Shown: positions 36,986 to 48,640, counted from the stretch's first letter. The stretch: DNA of 64,000 nucleotides from Silurus meridionalis (GCF_014805685.1 NC_060892.1:16721990-16785989); one strand, 5' to 3'. Translations and numbers: made by a program. The notes: a model not told the origin generated them from the sequence alone.

Positions 36986-37034
<49 letters not shown>
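36986..37034. repeat. (GT)n microsatellite
   Basis: GT run of about 48 bp, 0.5 kb upstream of the candidate microexon. Confidence 0.95.
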
Positions 37035-37037
<3 letters not shown>

Positions 37038-37524
37038 TTTTTGTGTAAGTGCTGGTGTCAGTGTGAGTTAGTGATGAGAAGTGTTTGAAGGTGTGTATCC
37101 GTTCAGGAACCTGGCTTGTCACATTTTTTCGAACCGAGACCGACAAGACACACACTGGAATGGTTTGTTAGGCTTGATGGTCTTGATCAAAAGCTGCTTT
37201 CTGGTCTCTGGTCAACGTTCATGTCATTCTGTGAAGCAGACAGTAAATAGACTTCTGCTTCTGGTAAAGGGCCGAAAAGCATGAAGCAGGCATGTTTGTC
37301 ATGCTGTGAAAACACAAGCAATTCTGACTAGAAGAGGCAGCTCTCTCCTTGACAGCTGGTTCCACAGAAAAAAAAGATTCTGTCAGCCTCTTCCTGCAAT
37401 AAGGCTTAGGACACTTTCATGCTGATTACTCTGAATCTGAATCAGAAAGATTGATTTTTTTGGTTCATTTGTTTCACAGTTTGCATATCTTTTTTTTCTT
37501 CCCTCTAAATCTTCATTTCTGCAG

Positions 37525-37566
37525 TGCAACCCAAAGCACTAGAGCTGCTTGATTCAGTTCCTGCAG
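37525..37566 (+). CDS. sox6: Candidate sox6 cassette microexon (14 codons)
   Basis: A 42-nt segment bounded by a strong acceptor (long T/C-rich tract ending TTTCTGCAG) and a consensus donor (GCAG|GTAAGT). It fits phase 1 on both sides: joined to the exon ending at 30553 it reads VQPKALELLDSVPA and returns to the phase required by the exon at 54479, with no stop. Inclusion would turn [13 protein letters not shown] into a form with 14 extra residues between the conserved DTLKQKK block and the EKLLSK block; skipping leaves the standard SOX6 reading. Splice-site quality, symmetric phase and an open frame are seen directly; that it is spliced into transcripts is inference. I do not recall this exon in the standard SOX6 protein. 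A chance pseudo-exon of this size is possible. Confidence 0.5.
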
Positions 37567-38282
37567 GTAAGTTGTCTCAGAGTTGAATCACTTTGTCATT
37601 AGGAAGGGAAATGAGTCAATCTCGATCAGAGTTGGCATCTGAACAAAGTGCACCATAGAAGGAAATTTACCAAAGATCATTTCTAAACTCGGTGAATGTG
37701 AAAGTGTGGTAATGTCTTGTGGACAGAACCATGAGGCTTTAATCTCCCTATCTCTCCCCTTTTGGTAGCTCAGCAGGGCCTCCAAACCCAGAATCCCCTG
37801 CTCTAAATAGAGCACTTCGCCTTTGCGGATGACAAAAGAGGCAGCTGCTCCTGCTTCAATGTGCCATTCTTTGAGGCCCTATCGCCTTCCCGCACCGACT
37901 CGGGTTGCCATTAGTCGACAGTAGCAACTGCTCAGGAGCATTCCAGGAGCCATCTTCCCTCTCCAGCTCAGCTGTTGACTCGCTACACCCCCCACCCATC
38001 CCCACAAACACCACCACATACCCCCGCCTCGTCTACCCATCTCGTACAGGAAGGCAACACAACGCCTGCATTGTGCCTCCTCCCTTCCCAAGGCTCTGTC
38101 ATGAAGCTGGAGCTATCCAGATAGGAGGAAGCAAGACGCAGCCAGGAGTCATGAACAGAGCCCTGTTTGTCCCCCTCCCTCACTATAGGTGCCTCTGCTC
38201 CTCAGCTGTGGCTGACATGACTCTTGCAGAGCGCTCTATACACTGCTGCTAAAACACAAGTGAAGTAGGGGTTGAACTCATC

Positions 38283-38440
38283 TGTGTGATGAAGTGTGAG
38301 GCAATGTGAAGCATTGTGAGTCTATGTGAGGTAGTGTGAGCCTCTTTGAGTCATTGTCATACTCTGTAAGGCAACGGAAGTTCAGGGAGTCTCTTTGAGA
38401 CAGTGCAAGACAGTTTGACAAGACAAGTCAGTGTGAGCTT
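38283..38440. repeat. Degenerate GTGAG/CATTGTGAG cryptic repeat
   Basis: Strings such as GTGTGAGGCAATGTGAAGC, CATTGTGAGTCTATGTGAGG and TTTGAGTCATTG recur about every 10-20 bases for 150 bp. Abuts the SINE on its left. Confidence 0.6.
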
Positions 38441-38469
38441 ATGATGAGAAATGAAGTGAAGAAACTTCA

Positions 38470-38640
38470 AGTGAAGTGGCTCAATGGTTAATGCTGTGGA
38501 TTTCTGATCAGATGGTTGGGGCTTAAGCCCCATCACTGCCAAGCAGCCATTGTTGGGCCCATGAGCAAGGTCCTTAACCTTTTCTGCTCCATGGGCACTG
38601 TATAATCTCTGACCCCAAAGCTGAAATATGCTGCTGTTTA
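38470..38640 (+). mobile_element. tRNA-derived SINE
   Basis: The head contains an RNA polymerase III A-box-like TGGCTCAATGG (38477-38487) and a degenerate B-box-like GGGCTTAAGCC at 38519-38529. The body (CATCACTGCCAAGCAGCC, GTTGGGCCCATGAGCAAGG, CCTTAACCTTTTCTGCTCC) matches my memory of a tRNA-derived SINE abundant in catfish genomes. About 170 bp, diverged; no clear target duplication found. Confidence 0.78.
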
Positions 38641-38847
38641 ATTTGTCAGACCAATCACAATTTTCTACACTTTTAGCTTCAACCACATGTTCCTATTTGA
38701 TTTTTTCGGGACTCTTTAAGGAAGAGAATAATTTTCATGCGGTTCTTTGTTTGATGTGTGATGAAGGATTTTTTAACTGTCGCTTCATGTATTTAGTCCT
38801 ACATGAAGTCATAATTGTTTAATTTGTTTAATAATGTGCGTTTTAAA

Positions 38848-38905
38848 ATGCTGTTCAGTGGTTTGTGCTTCTGATCAGCTGGTCATGAGTTTAAATCCTG
38901 TTCCT
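38848..38905 (+). mobile_element. Possible second SINE head fragment
   Basis: TTCAGTGGTTTGTGCTTCTG, then GATCAGCTGGTCATGAG and a B-box-like AGTTTAAATCC (38888-38898), parallels the head of the SINE 370 bases upstream (TTCTGATCAGATGG there). Short and diverged. Confidence 0.45.
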
Positions 38906-39029
38906 GTTTCCTGACTCAGTGGATTAAAATCAGCATCCAGATGAAACGATATTTGATGTTGTGAATAAGCTGAGGAATGACACACCTTTAGAGAGCTGAG
39001 GAGGGTGTGCTGTTGTCCTGAAGGCCAGG

Positions 39030-39260
39030 AGCAGGTTGTTGGGTTGCAAAGCAGAGCGAGGGTTTTTAATTAGCTCCTGTTTTATGTGACCCCTCAGTGT
39101 TTGAAATAGCACAGCGAATGGGGGGAATGCTGACGCGCAGGAACAGCAGGCCGCCCCATTAATGAGCCCTAAATCTGTCATTGTGGAACTGGAGCTCTTC
39201 GTATGGAATTAACACCGGCCTTTCTGTAGATTAAACGCAAAGAGATTACAAATTAACCCT
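39030..39260. promoter_or_regulatory. Candidate intronic conserved non-coding element
   Basis: Repeat-free, with TTTTTAATTAGCTCC, CCCATTAATGAGCCC, GGAATTAACACC and CAAATTAACCC within 200 bases, plus CpG strings (GCTGACGCGCAGG). Dense homeodomain-type cores; inference. Confidence 0.33.
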
Positions 39261-39550
39261 TCCATCACTGTATGTATACACCCACACACATAGACACAAA
39301 CACCCACACACACAGGCACACACTCTGCTACTCACAGGTATTTCTCACAAAATGCCTGACAAAAAAGTGACAAGAGTCATCTGACTGGTTTTAACATGGT
39401 AACTAACACACAAACACATTTACACACACACGCACACATGCACACACACACATTTTTCTTGTTGCACTTTTGTTTGTTTTCTTTCTTTATTGTTGCCTTT
39501 TTTTTTTGCCTGCTTTTGTTTATTTCCATTAAATTATTTCTATCCCAAAC

Positions 39551-39602
39551 TCTTCCTTCCTTCCTTCCTTCCTTCCTTCCTTCCTTCCTTCCTTCCTTCC
39601 TC
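39551..39602. repeat. (TTCC)n tetranucleotide array
   Basis: About 12 TTCC units. Confidence 0.95.
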
Positions 39603-39718
39603 CCTACTTCCTTTTTCTATTCTTATTTTCTCTTATACTATACAATTTCTCTGATTGGTATTCCTTACTCTCATTACTTTTCTCTTCAATTAATATTTTA
39701 TTTATTTCTGAAACTTTC

Positions 39719-39741
39719 TTCGCTTCGCTTCGCTTCGCTTC
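39719..39741. repeat. (CTTCG)4 pentanucleotide array
   Basis: Units of CTTCG; contains CpG in each unit, unusual for a simple repeat in this intron. Confidence 0.88.
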
Positions 39742-39957
39742 TATGGATATTTCACATGCACTTGTAACGTCTCAGACTGGAACAAAGACGATGTATAATC
39801 GTCTGTGTAAAAAAAAAAAAAAAAAGTCTCTGTCAGTCATCTTTTTCTTTTTTTGTCCCACTCAAACTCACATGCTGCAGAAACATGAGATGAAACACCA
39901 GAAGAAACAGATCTGAGTGTGTTTTACTGCACTGCAAGCTCTGCGGTTCTGTAATTA

Positions 39958-39960
<3 letters not shown>

Positions 39961-40012
<52 letters not shown>

Positions 40013-40020
40013 TCTCTCTC
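39961..40020. repeat. (CT)n microsatellite
   Basis: About 60 bp CT with one CTG interruption. Confidence 0.95.
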
Positions 40021-41059
40021 TTTTTAGTAGCGTCCCCACATATAATTTGAAGTCTGCTCAGGTCGAGTGGTTAATATGCTTTAAGACCCTGTCATCTATT
40101 ACACGTCATCATGTTCCAATGATAGCTTCAGATTATGGCTTTGGATTATAATTAATGAATTGATGGATGGATAGAGCGAGTTTTTCTCCTCTTTTCTTTT
40201 TTTTTTTTTGTACAACTCCAGCACCACTTAGCATAATGCTGCTGCAATTAGTGATTTTGGTAGTAAGGCACTTCAGCTGGCTGTCATTTCCCCCGAGTGG
40301 CTGAGGAAGAAGAGCAATGACCTTCATCACCACTCTGTAATAAAACTATGAACGCGCATTTCCTTTTATTTTCCACTTTGTAAAGTTTTTACTTCTCTAT
40401 CTTTCTTACTCCCCCCTCTCTCTTTCTCTCTCCATGTGAGGAACTCGGTTCTCCCATCATGCTTTGCAGCTTACGGTTGAGTTGAAAGTAGAAAGCAGTG
40501 GTGATTGTTGAAGTGTTCCGGGTGAAACAAAGAGCCATTGAGTCTCTTAGAGGAGGAATTTCGAGGGAACTTCCTAGGAATGGGAATTCCTAACCTTTTG
40601 AAGTGCTATGGTTACTGTTCATCTCCAAACACTCACACCGGACGCAAAGGAGGAAAAGAACCACATGAGAACCCATTGTGGGGAACAGGATCACACTGTG
40701 AGGAGCACACTTGGTGCTTTAGCTCATGTATATGAACCGTACAGTATGCTGAACTCTGACACAGAAAAACAGAAGCCACTGTGCAACACGGCAAACAGAC
40801 CCAACTTTACAGATCCATTAAACAAAATTGTACAGCACAAGAATTTAAACACAGGTACTTCCACCGGGCAGATAGAAAAATCATTGTGTTTGAGAGCTGC
40901 ATGTGTTCGTAACTCCGTATATAATTGCGACATCGGCTCATGAGATGATGCCATGAAGGTGGGGAGAGAATTTCGTGCATGTGAAGATGAAGTGAAGTTT
41001 GGGTGACTGGAGTTGTCACTTCTGACTTCAGTACATTTTGAGTCTATTGATAAGGGGTT

Positions 41060-41480
41060 CTCTCAGGCTGGGTTTGTCTTCAGAACCCGTTCATTTAGTA
41101 AATGGCTGCGCAGCTCTGATCCCACTGAGCGACATTATCCGCACAGCTCTATTAATTAAAGAGAACTGAATAAATGCAAGTGTTTGGGAGCGTTGATTAT
41201 GAGAAGAGTTTGTGTGTGACAGTTAGATTGCAGGGTGCAGTGCTGAGGAAACTGGCTGCACGGTGAGACACGGTGAGACACGGTGGGATTTGGTGAGACA
41301 CGGGGTGACGCCCCCTCATTTCATTCTCCTGTGAAATTATTATCATTTATTACAGTGTGTGGGCTCGAATGATTACCGACATCAAATGGAAATTAGAAAT
41401 TAAAATGAAGTCCACACGTCGCTGCTTAGCGATCGTCTATGCCGACACTGAAACCTCTCATCAGAGCTGTGCAAAGTTTC
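41060..41480. promoter_or_regulatory. Candidate intronic conserved non-coding element, split by a 10-bp repeat
   Basis: CTCTATTAATTAAAGAG, GAAATTATTATCATTTATTAC and GGAAATTAGAAATTAAAATG lie in otherwise ordinary sequence; a short CGGTGAGACA tandem repeat (41261-41310) sits between the cores. Inference. Confidence 0.25.
41261..41310. repeat. CGGTGAGACA tandem repeat (about 5 units)
   Basis: A 10-bp unit repeated about five times, two perfect and the others with one or a few changes. Confidence 0.85.
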
Positions 41481-41680
41481 CATAAGAAAATGCTCGTCCT
41501 TTTGCTTTCTCTTTCTTTATTTTTAGTCATACCTTAAAAGAAAAAAATATATATATATTTGTTTTGACCTCTTAAATCACATCTGTGTGCACAGAAAACA
41601 TGGGGAACAGCCTGCTATATTTCTAAGTTCCTTCTTTCTTTATTCGTGTCTTTCATTTCTTTTGTAAACTTTTTTTTAGT

Positions 41681-41884
<204 letters not shown>

Positions 41885-43084
41885 ACATTGCACTTAGAGG
41901 GAAGACTTGTTTCTTTTTTAATGTTTGCTCTCTGTTAATTTTTTCCCATTTTGTAGAAAGGTTGAGCTCATTAGGGATGAACCTTAACGAGCCGTGCCGT
42001 GAACAGAACGTAGCAAGCTGCATCTGCCAAGAAAAACCAAAAAGATGGGAGCAAAGAGAGAGAAAGAGGGGGAATGGGTGAAAGGGAAAGAGCGAGAGAA
42101 AGTTCATTTTGTTATCCAAGCATTAAATAGTCTTAGTCTGTTTTCCTTTAAAAGTGACCTTGTGGAGCGAGGAGAACTGCCGAGCTGTACACATGGCGTC
42201 CATCGGGGCGCAATCACGCACAGTCCTGCCACCTCGGGCTCGGACATATGTTGAGTTTTATTTCATTCTTCTGACATTAATCCTATTCGCCAGCTGTTCT
42301 GCCAGCTGCCACTCTCCAGCTTAAAGTGGAGATTGCAGTTCTGGGGGATCGTAGTATGGCCTTATCTTGGCTCCTTATCTCTGTTCGCTAAGTTTTGATT
42401 GGATTTTTTTTTTTAATCGCTCCTTCCTTCCTCCTGTTTCCCTCCCTGCTGCCCCCAATTCTGCTCAAGAATCCTCAAGTTCTACTTTTCCTCCTTGCAA
42501 TCTTTCTTGCTCTTTTAACTAACTTTGTTTTATTCATTTATTTATTTTTTCCTTTTTTCTCCCACTGGTGAAGAGAAAAGCGAGACTCTGTAGTTCAGGG
42601 ACTTTTTAATCTCCAGGCCAAGTCTTCGATTCTTCATTCTGGACAGCTGCCTCTAAAAAAAAATGCTGGCCTTGGTCTTGCTCAACATTTATAATTCAGT
42701 ACTGTTCTTTTATATAGACATGCAAAGGCTTTACATCGGATGCCCAGAGAGCCCCTCCTGAGGAGATCAGGAGATGGCATTGGCATCTGAGAGGAAAGAA
42801 AAAGGAGGAAAGAGTTAGAGGGAAAGTGAACTGGTATCGTGTCTATCCAACAGCGACAAAATAAAAGGCAAAAACAAAAAACTAACATTTTCATCAAAAA
42901 GCATCTTTACCTTAATCTTGAGTGTTTAATTGTCTTCTTTAGAGTTTCAGACTGCATGTTGATAAGTTGTGACTTTAAGCATCGTTCAGAGTAAAACCTT
43001 TACCCGTAATACTGCACAAATTTCATTGTTTACAATTTTAATATGTTAATACTTAACTATTAGCAATAAAACAAATGAGCTTTG

Positions 43085-43455
43085 TGATTAGTTCCACTGT
43101 GTTTCCACTCCTTCTAGCAAATAGTCCCCTTTCAGTTAAGCTCCTTTCACAATTTTTACCCACTGAGTTTTGTTCACTCTTTACAGATAGAACAGAAGTT
43201 CCTATGGAATTTATTTCCCCCTTGCAGCTGGTTAATATTAAATAGTTCCCACTCACTGATAGTTCCTTTTGCATTTAGTACCCACTCACAGTTACGGTAG
43301 TTCCCATTAGTTTCTATTCTATTTAGTCTCCATTCAGTTAGTTCACATTGTGTTGAATTTCCATTATCAAATGGATGAGTTTAGTTCACCTTTCACAGAT
43401 AGTTCCTATTAAATTGACTTCACACTCACAATTAGTTTCTACTGACTGATTGATA
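43085..43455. repeat. Degenerate TTAGTTCC(C)A-type tandem repeat
   Basis: Strings such as TTAGTTCCACT, AATAGTCCCCTTTCAG, ATAGTTCCCACTCACTGATAG, TTAGTACCCACTCACAG, GTAGTTCCCATTAG and ATAGTTCCTATTAAATTG recur about every 20-30 bases for 370 bp. It has the look of a decayed minisatellite. Confidence 0.65.
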
Positions 43456-44139
43456 AACAAAAATGGAACTTATGGAACCATTTTATCCTGTAATAAATGT
43501 GTCAAAAGACTGTTTAGAAGATCTTGAATGAAAGCTTTGGAGAAATTAGAAGATGGTTGACGTCTTTGTGAAGCGTAAGTACAGCTAGCTGGCTTTGATA
43601 AGAGTGTAAGAGCTTGCTATTAGTGACAAGCATCAGTATTGCAACATGCTGAGCTGAATGCAGTATCTTCAGTATCTTTCAAGTGATTGGGTTGGTTGAC
43701 AGAAACCAGGTCTTGATCAAGCACTTGGTGATTTCTGATTTAAAGGATCTTTTAAAATGGTTTTGTATGTCATATCTAAGTGTGTCCCTCCCTTAAAATA
43801 ATTCCTCCTGTCTCTTCACCTTCCTAATGAACTTTGCCAGAGGATTTTGCATGAATTGATCCACGTTAATAATTTAAAACCTGATTAGCGTAGCAGTAAA
43901 ATGAATTTGTGAAGAAATCGTGTTTCATGCTCTTGAGAGCAGTTCATTCTCACATGCTTGACACGCATACATCTTATTTTGCGAGGTCAGGGTTAGGGTT
44001 TCAACGAAACATGGGTTTCTCCATGGTTTCATCTTGATTTCTATCAGGAGATGTGCTGGCGATCGAAGTCTAACCAAAGAACGCAGAGAACAACACTGTC
44101 TACTTGGAAGCCTATCCGATGTAGAAATATTTCAAACAG

Positions 44140-44600
44140 AAAGGACACATATGACTCATTCAGTTATCTAGATTCTTTTTTTCTGTCTAGAACCCATTTA
44201 GGAAGCAATGAACGATTGACCAATTATATCCCTTTTGAGGTTTTTTATCTGAAAGGTGTCCAAAAAACTGTTTTATAAATAACTGTTACTGATCCATATC
44301 TAACAAAAGAACCCACTGAAGAATGCTTTGTCAACCAAAAATAACTTATTCCCATAAGAGTGTAGGGTTTCAAGTAGAACCCATTTTACATCCCTGTGAT
44401 TTAGTTTCGTTATCCTGCATTTGGTTTCCTTTATTGGACCAAATAGAAATTTTTTAGGAAGCTAAGAACATTTGTGTCCTGATCTGAAGATATCTTCCAG
44501 GTGGAAAAGGAACACAAATTAGGAAGCTGAGACTCATTATCTAAACCAAGAAGCCCTTAAAGAAGCCTCATAGAAGTCTACATTCCGCTAGAGGGACTAA
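44140..44600. repeat. Possible dispersed AGAACCC-type repeat
   Basis: TAGAACCCATTTAGGAAGC, AAGAACCCACTGAAGAATG and GTAGAACCCATTTTACATCC recur here, with a nearby TAAGAGTGTAGGG. I recall similar GAACC-rich inverted-repeat elements in fish, but boundaries are not visible. Confidence 0.35.
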
Positions 44601-46283
44601 CCGTAAAAAAACAAAACCAAAAAAAAATTCAAAAAGATCGTACCTGTGCATGCTTTTGTTGGCTTTTGACCCGAGAGCTACAATTAGACTACAGCTCAAG
44701 ACCTGTTATTAAGGTGAAATGGTTTCCCTTTGAATTCCACAACATCTTGTTTAGGATTTAGGGCTTTCAGGAGAATTTTGGATTAAGGAATACAAATGAA
44801 ACGTCAAACGTCGTGCTGTTTTATTTTTGTTTTGTGGGTGTATCCATGTTGAAAAATATTTAATGAAGATGAAAATTATATATTTCTTTAGGTGTTTTTT
44901 TTTTTTTTCTTGGGTTTTTTCCCCCCTTGTGGGATTTTCTTTTTCTGTTTTGTTTCTTTCTTCTCAATCTTTAAGGATCTATTTTTACAAGCTGTTGACA
45001 AGCAGGGGGAAAAAAAACGTCTGCCGTGGTTCTCAGCGACCTACAGGTGACTAACCGAGGTGTTCACTAAGTGGAATAATGAACAGTATTAGGTGTCAAT
45101 TAAATCAAGCCTTCCCCAAGGTGCAGGTGCTCCACACTGTACTGACACGTCTCGAGAAGCCTGAAGCCTCTTCACCCATGCATGCCAAAAGGCGCATTTG
45201 CATATTAAAGAGACGAAATTATTTAACTGAGTCGGAAAAAAAAAGAAGAAAGAAAAAAAAAATTCTGGAAATGATCGAGGTTATTAAAACTGTTGACAGG
45301 GAGGGAGGGTAATTGGCAGAAAATGAGCGCCAAGGCTGTGTTGTACACCGTGTTGTGGTGGAGTTCTTTATCCAGATGCTCTCTCTTTCTATCTCTCTCT
45401 CACACTCCCCTCTCTCTCTCTCTCGTGTTTTTTTGACTCTCCGTTTTAGCGGTGAGCATTGTGTGTCTTCGCCCGGGTATGTAACCTATTACGTTTTAGA
45501 TTGCTCCCTTGCAATTAGTGCCCTTTTTGTCCTCCCTTCAATAACAGCGTGATTATGGAGACTTCAGGAGCGCGGCGCGATGCCGTCGCCGCTAACAGCT
45601 GTTGTCTGCAGGCTCGCTGACGCGAGTGACAAAACATGTTTCCTTTTTGCCGTTTCACTTTCCTGTCTGCCTCTTGTAATTATTACACTCTCATTTTGTG
45701 ATGATGATGGAGTCTTGTTTTAGTCGCTCTGTGATTAAGACATTCAGAAGATTCCCCCCTTTTTCCAAATGTTTTGTGTGTGCATGCAGTTTTTCTTTTC
45801 TTTCTCTTTCTCTCTTTCTGTCTCTCTCTCTCTCTCTCTATCTCTTTTTGTTCATCCATGCCTCCAGTTTGTTTTTACGACAAGACGAGGAAAAAGAAAG
45901 ATGCGGCGGCTCTTTAGGGCTTTCTTATTTTGCTGGTGGATTGGGATTGTTTAAAGAAAAGATAAAAAGTATTGGAAAACAGAATCCAGGAATAAAGCCA
46001 CCATAGATGTGAGAGAGCATACAGAACAATTTGTTTGGAAAACTATTCCCGTATAGCATTCTTTTTTTTTTCCGAGGTCCATGGACATTTTTGAGCACCT
46101 GCTTGAACTTGATCTGTTAATCTTATAAAGCAATAATAATCTAAATGTCTGCCATGTTTGCTTTTGTTGTTGCTTTGACTCGAACATTCTTTGATCACAT
46201 GTTTCTTCACCCCTAGCCAAACACAACAACAAAGAAACAAAAGCACAATATATTTTGTGTATTTTATGTGTATGCAGCTCTGC

Positions 46284-46312
46284 AATGCTTCGCTCTAAAG
46301 AAACGAAGCATT
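46284..46312. repeat. Perfect 9-bp inverted repeat with 11-base loop
   Basis: AATGCTTCG at 46284-46292 and CGAAGCATT at 46304-46312. ACACTGAAGCACTT follows about 40 bases later. May be a remnant of a DNA transposon with GAAGCA-type ends. Confidence 0.7.
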
Positions 46313-46769
46313 ATATTTCCGTATTGTGACGTACTTTCAGTGACACTGAAGCACTTAGGGTTTGTTTTGATAGTTTAATGACCAGGGTTAGCCAGGTTTA
46401 AGAGTATGGAAAGTTCGGTTATATTCGAACCAAGTTCGGTTTAAGTTTGGTTTGCTATCATTTTGCACATTTCTTGTGTCATGCTATTTATACATTTTCC
46501 AACTTGTACATTTCTTAAATTGGATTAGATGCATGTTTTCTCCTTTTATCAGTCTCAGATTTTTGTTGTTATTACCGCCACACCAGTCCATAGATACCAA
46601 TAGAGATATAAATCATGGACCAAATGAACTAACAAGAAGACAGGATAGACAGTGTAAAAGTGGCAGGAAGTGGTGACTCAGTGGGGAAGCACACAATGTA
46701 CAATTCATGCTTACAGAGAACAATATCTAACTATGAGACAAGAAGTGTAGAGAGGAATAGAGTGAAGTA

Positions 46770-46771
<2 letters not shown>

Positions 46772-46815
<44 letters not shown>
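46772..46815. repeat. (CT)n microsatellite
   Basis: Pure CT run of about 44 bp. Confidence 0.95.
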
Positions 46816-46819
<4 letters not shown>

Positions 46820-46971
46820 TCTCCCCGTCTTCTCCATCTCTTGCTCAGCTGAGAGAGGGATTGATGAGGAAGAGCAGCTTCCTGTAGTGGGGATTACTAC
46901 GGCTATGTGAGGCCTGAGGGGGCAACGACAGATGTGCTGGCATCACGCCAAGGGGCACGAGTCATTGGGAT

Positions 46972-46973
<2 letters not shown>

Positions 46974-47020
<47 letters not shown>
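46974..47020. repeat. (CA)n microsatellite
   Basis: Pure CA run; a short GA run follows at 47090-47112. Confidence 0.95.
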
Positions 47021-47024
<4 letters not shown>

Positions 47025-47669
47025 CTCAAGTCCAACTCAGAAGAATTATCTGTGCTGTGACATGGATGCAAAAGATAGAAAGAATATCTAGAGAGAGAGA
47101 GAGAGAGAGAGAAAGATGTGGACCTTTTATAGCTCAAGGTCTTGTTGAATTCGATTCCAAATTTAAAATTAGATATAAAGCTTTGCTAGCAAGATATTAT
47201 TACCATTTATTAAAGAAACCCTTCCAAACGTTTACATTTTTGGCACTCCTATGAGTAAAATGATGCATTGTTTACAGCGAGTGTAAGTGTGTGCCGCAAA
47301 ATCTCTCCTTCTGTTGCTTTTGTTAAACAAGACATTTTGGCTGCGGTTTCTTACCAGGTGCTGAGATCTCCGTTTACAGAAAACACAGCGAGATTTACGA
47401 GCACCGTCACTCTTCCGTTTTATGTCTTTAAGGCCGTGTTTGCAATCTTTTTCTCTATCTTTTGCTCTGGGTGTGGGATTTTTTTCCCCTCTTTGCCAGT
47501 GATCTGAGAATGAGAGCGTATCTGTTGCGACAGGAGTTTAGCAGAGATTGGTTAGCAGATAACAGTTAGATCGGTCCAAGAGCATCGTGGAGTGTTTGTC
47601 TAGGTGTCAAAGAGACACATCGCATGGTGGTTTGGCCCGTGTACCTCCATGGCTTCAGCGCCAGAGACT

Positions 47670-48640
47670 TTGATGACGTTTTTAAAAATAAAAACGTGGT
47701 TCATTTACACTGGGAGAATGTTGTGCTATAGTGACAAGGAGGTGTGCGGATTAATAAACCTCTCGAATGCTTTAAAAGCTTAGTGTCATTGTAGCTTTAA
47801 AGTGTTACCTTCTCTTCGCTAGTTAAGATTTCATGCTAGCAGCACCAAGATCCATTCCTGTTTTAAAGCATGCTAGGCAGCTATATAGACCACTTGACTT
47901 CTTATAGCTTCAGGTTTCACATAATTTCTTTCTTTCAGTTTGCATGCTTATTGTCTGAAGTTTTGTCTATCTAGTCGAACTTTCATGCTAGCATTAATAT
48001 GGCTAAATATATATACTTTTTAAACAGTTGAAATCTCAAATGCCACATAAATTTATTAAGCCATGCTAGGCTACAGACAGAGTGATGTCATTGTTGTGGC
48101 ACTGCATATTAGAGCATCTAACATACTCTTCAGCTTTCATGAACACTGAATGAGGTTTTCCTAGTGCTAGTTTAAACTTAATGCTAGCAGAACTCATAGA
48201 GCCCAAAAAAATTAAATGAAAACTACACAGCTACCTAAGGTTTATAATTATTTGAACATGCTAGGTTGGTGAAAAAGCTCTGAAATTATTGTAGCTTTGT
48301 GCATAAAAAAAATCTCAAACTTCCATCCACAATCATGTTTTGGCAGTGCAGTGAACAAAAAAGCATGCTTGGAAACTTACATGTCTGCTTCAGAGAGTTG
48401 CTTTCAGATAACTAGGCTAGTCAAAGAGTGCTAGTGATTGTAGCACTGGGTATTGGAGTGTTTCTTTTCTAGCTTCATTGTTTGAAGTTTTGCTAGCACG
48501 GGTTGGCTAACGAAGCATGTTGCTGCATAATCCTCTTCTTTCCAAAGGCACATGTCTCTGGAGTGCTGCATGGGTGCGATGGAATACAAACAAACAAATA
48601 ACACACAAACACGGTTTATTTTCATCACGCTAGGCTAGGC
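47670..48640. repeat. Worn tandem satellite, unit about 193 bp, about five copies
   Basis: CATGCTAGGC-type anchors lie at 47869, 48062 and 48257 (steps of 193 and 195), with a further TAACTAGGCTAG at about 48410. A second anchor, ATGCTAGCA(G), falls at 47833, 47986 and 48180, with GCTAGCACG near 48492. Between anchors the units align: TGTCTGAAGTTTTG, TGAATGAGGTTTTC and TGTTTGAAGTTTTG occupy the same place in three units, and GTCATTGTAGC, GTCATTGTTGTGGC, AAATTATTGTAGC and GTGATTGTAGCACTGG in four. Units share perhaps 60-70 % identity by eye; no coding frame is kept. Confidence 0.72.

Larger units (their letters stand above)
30554..37524 (+). other. sox6: sox6 intron, upstream part (to the candidate microexon)
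   Basis: About 7 kb of phase-1 intron. It holds a GA-rich run (30600-30660), a long CA array (30827-30887), an AT-rich stretch without recognised features (31100-32400), repeat-free TAAT-rich blocks (32450-33060, 33600-34060, 36690-36970), a CT array and a GT array. The 34060-35640 part is AT-rich with no gene or clear repeat. No extra coding exon is visible apart from the candidate at its 3' end. Confidence 0.8.
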
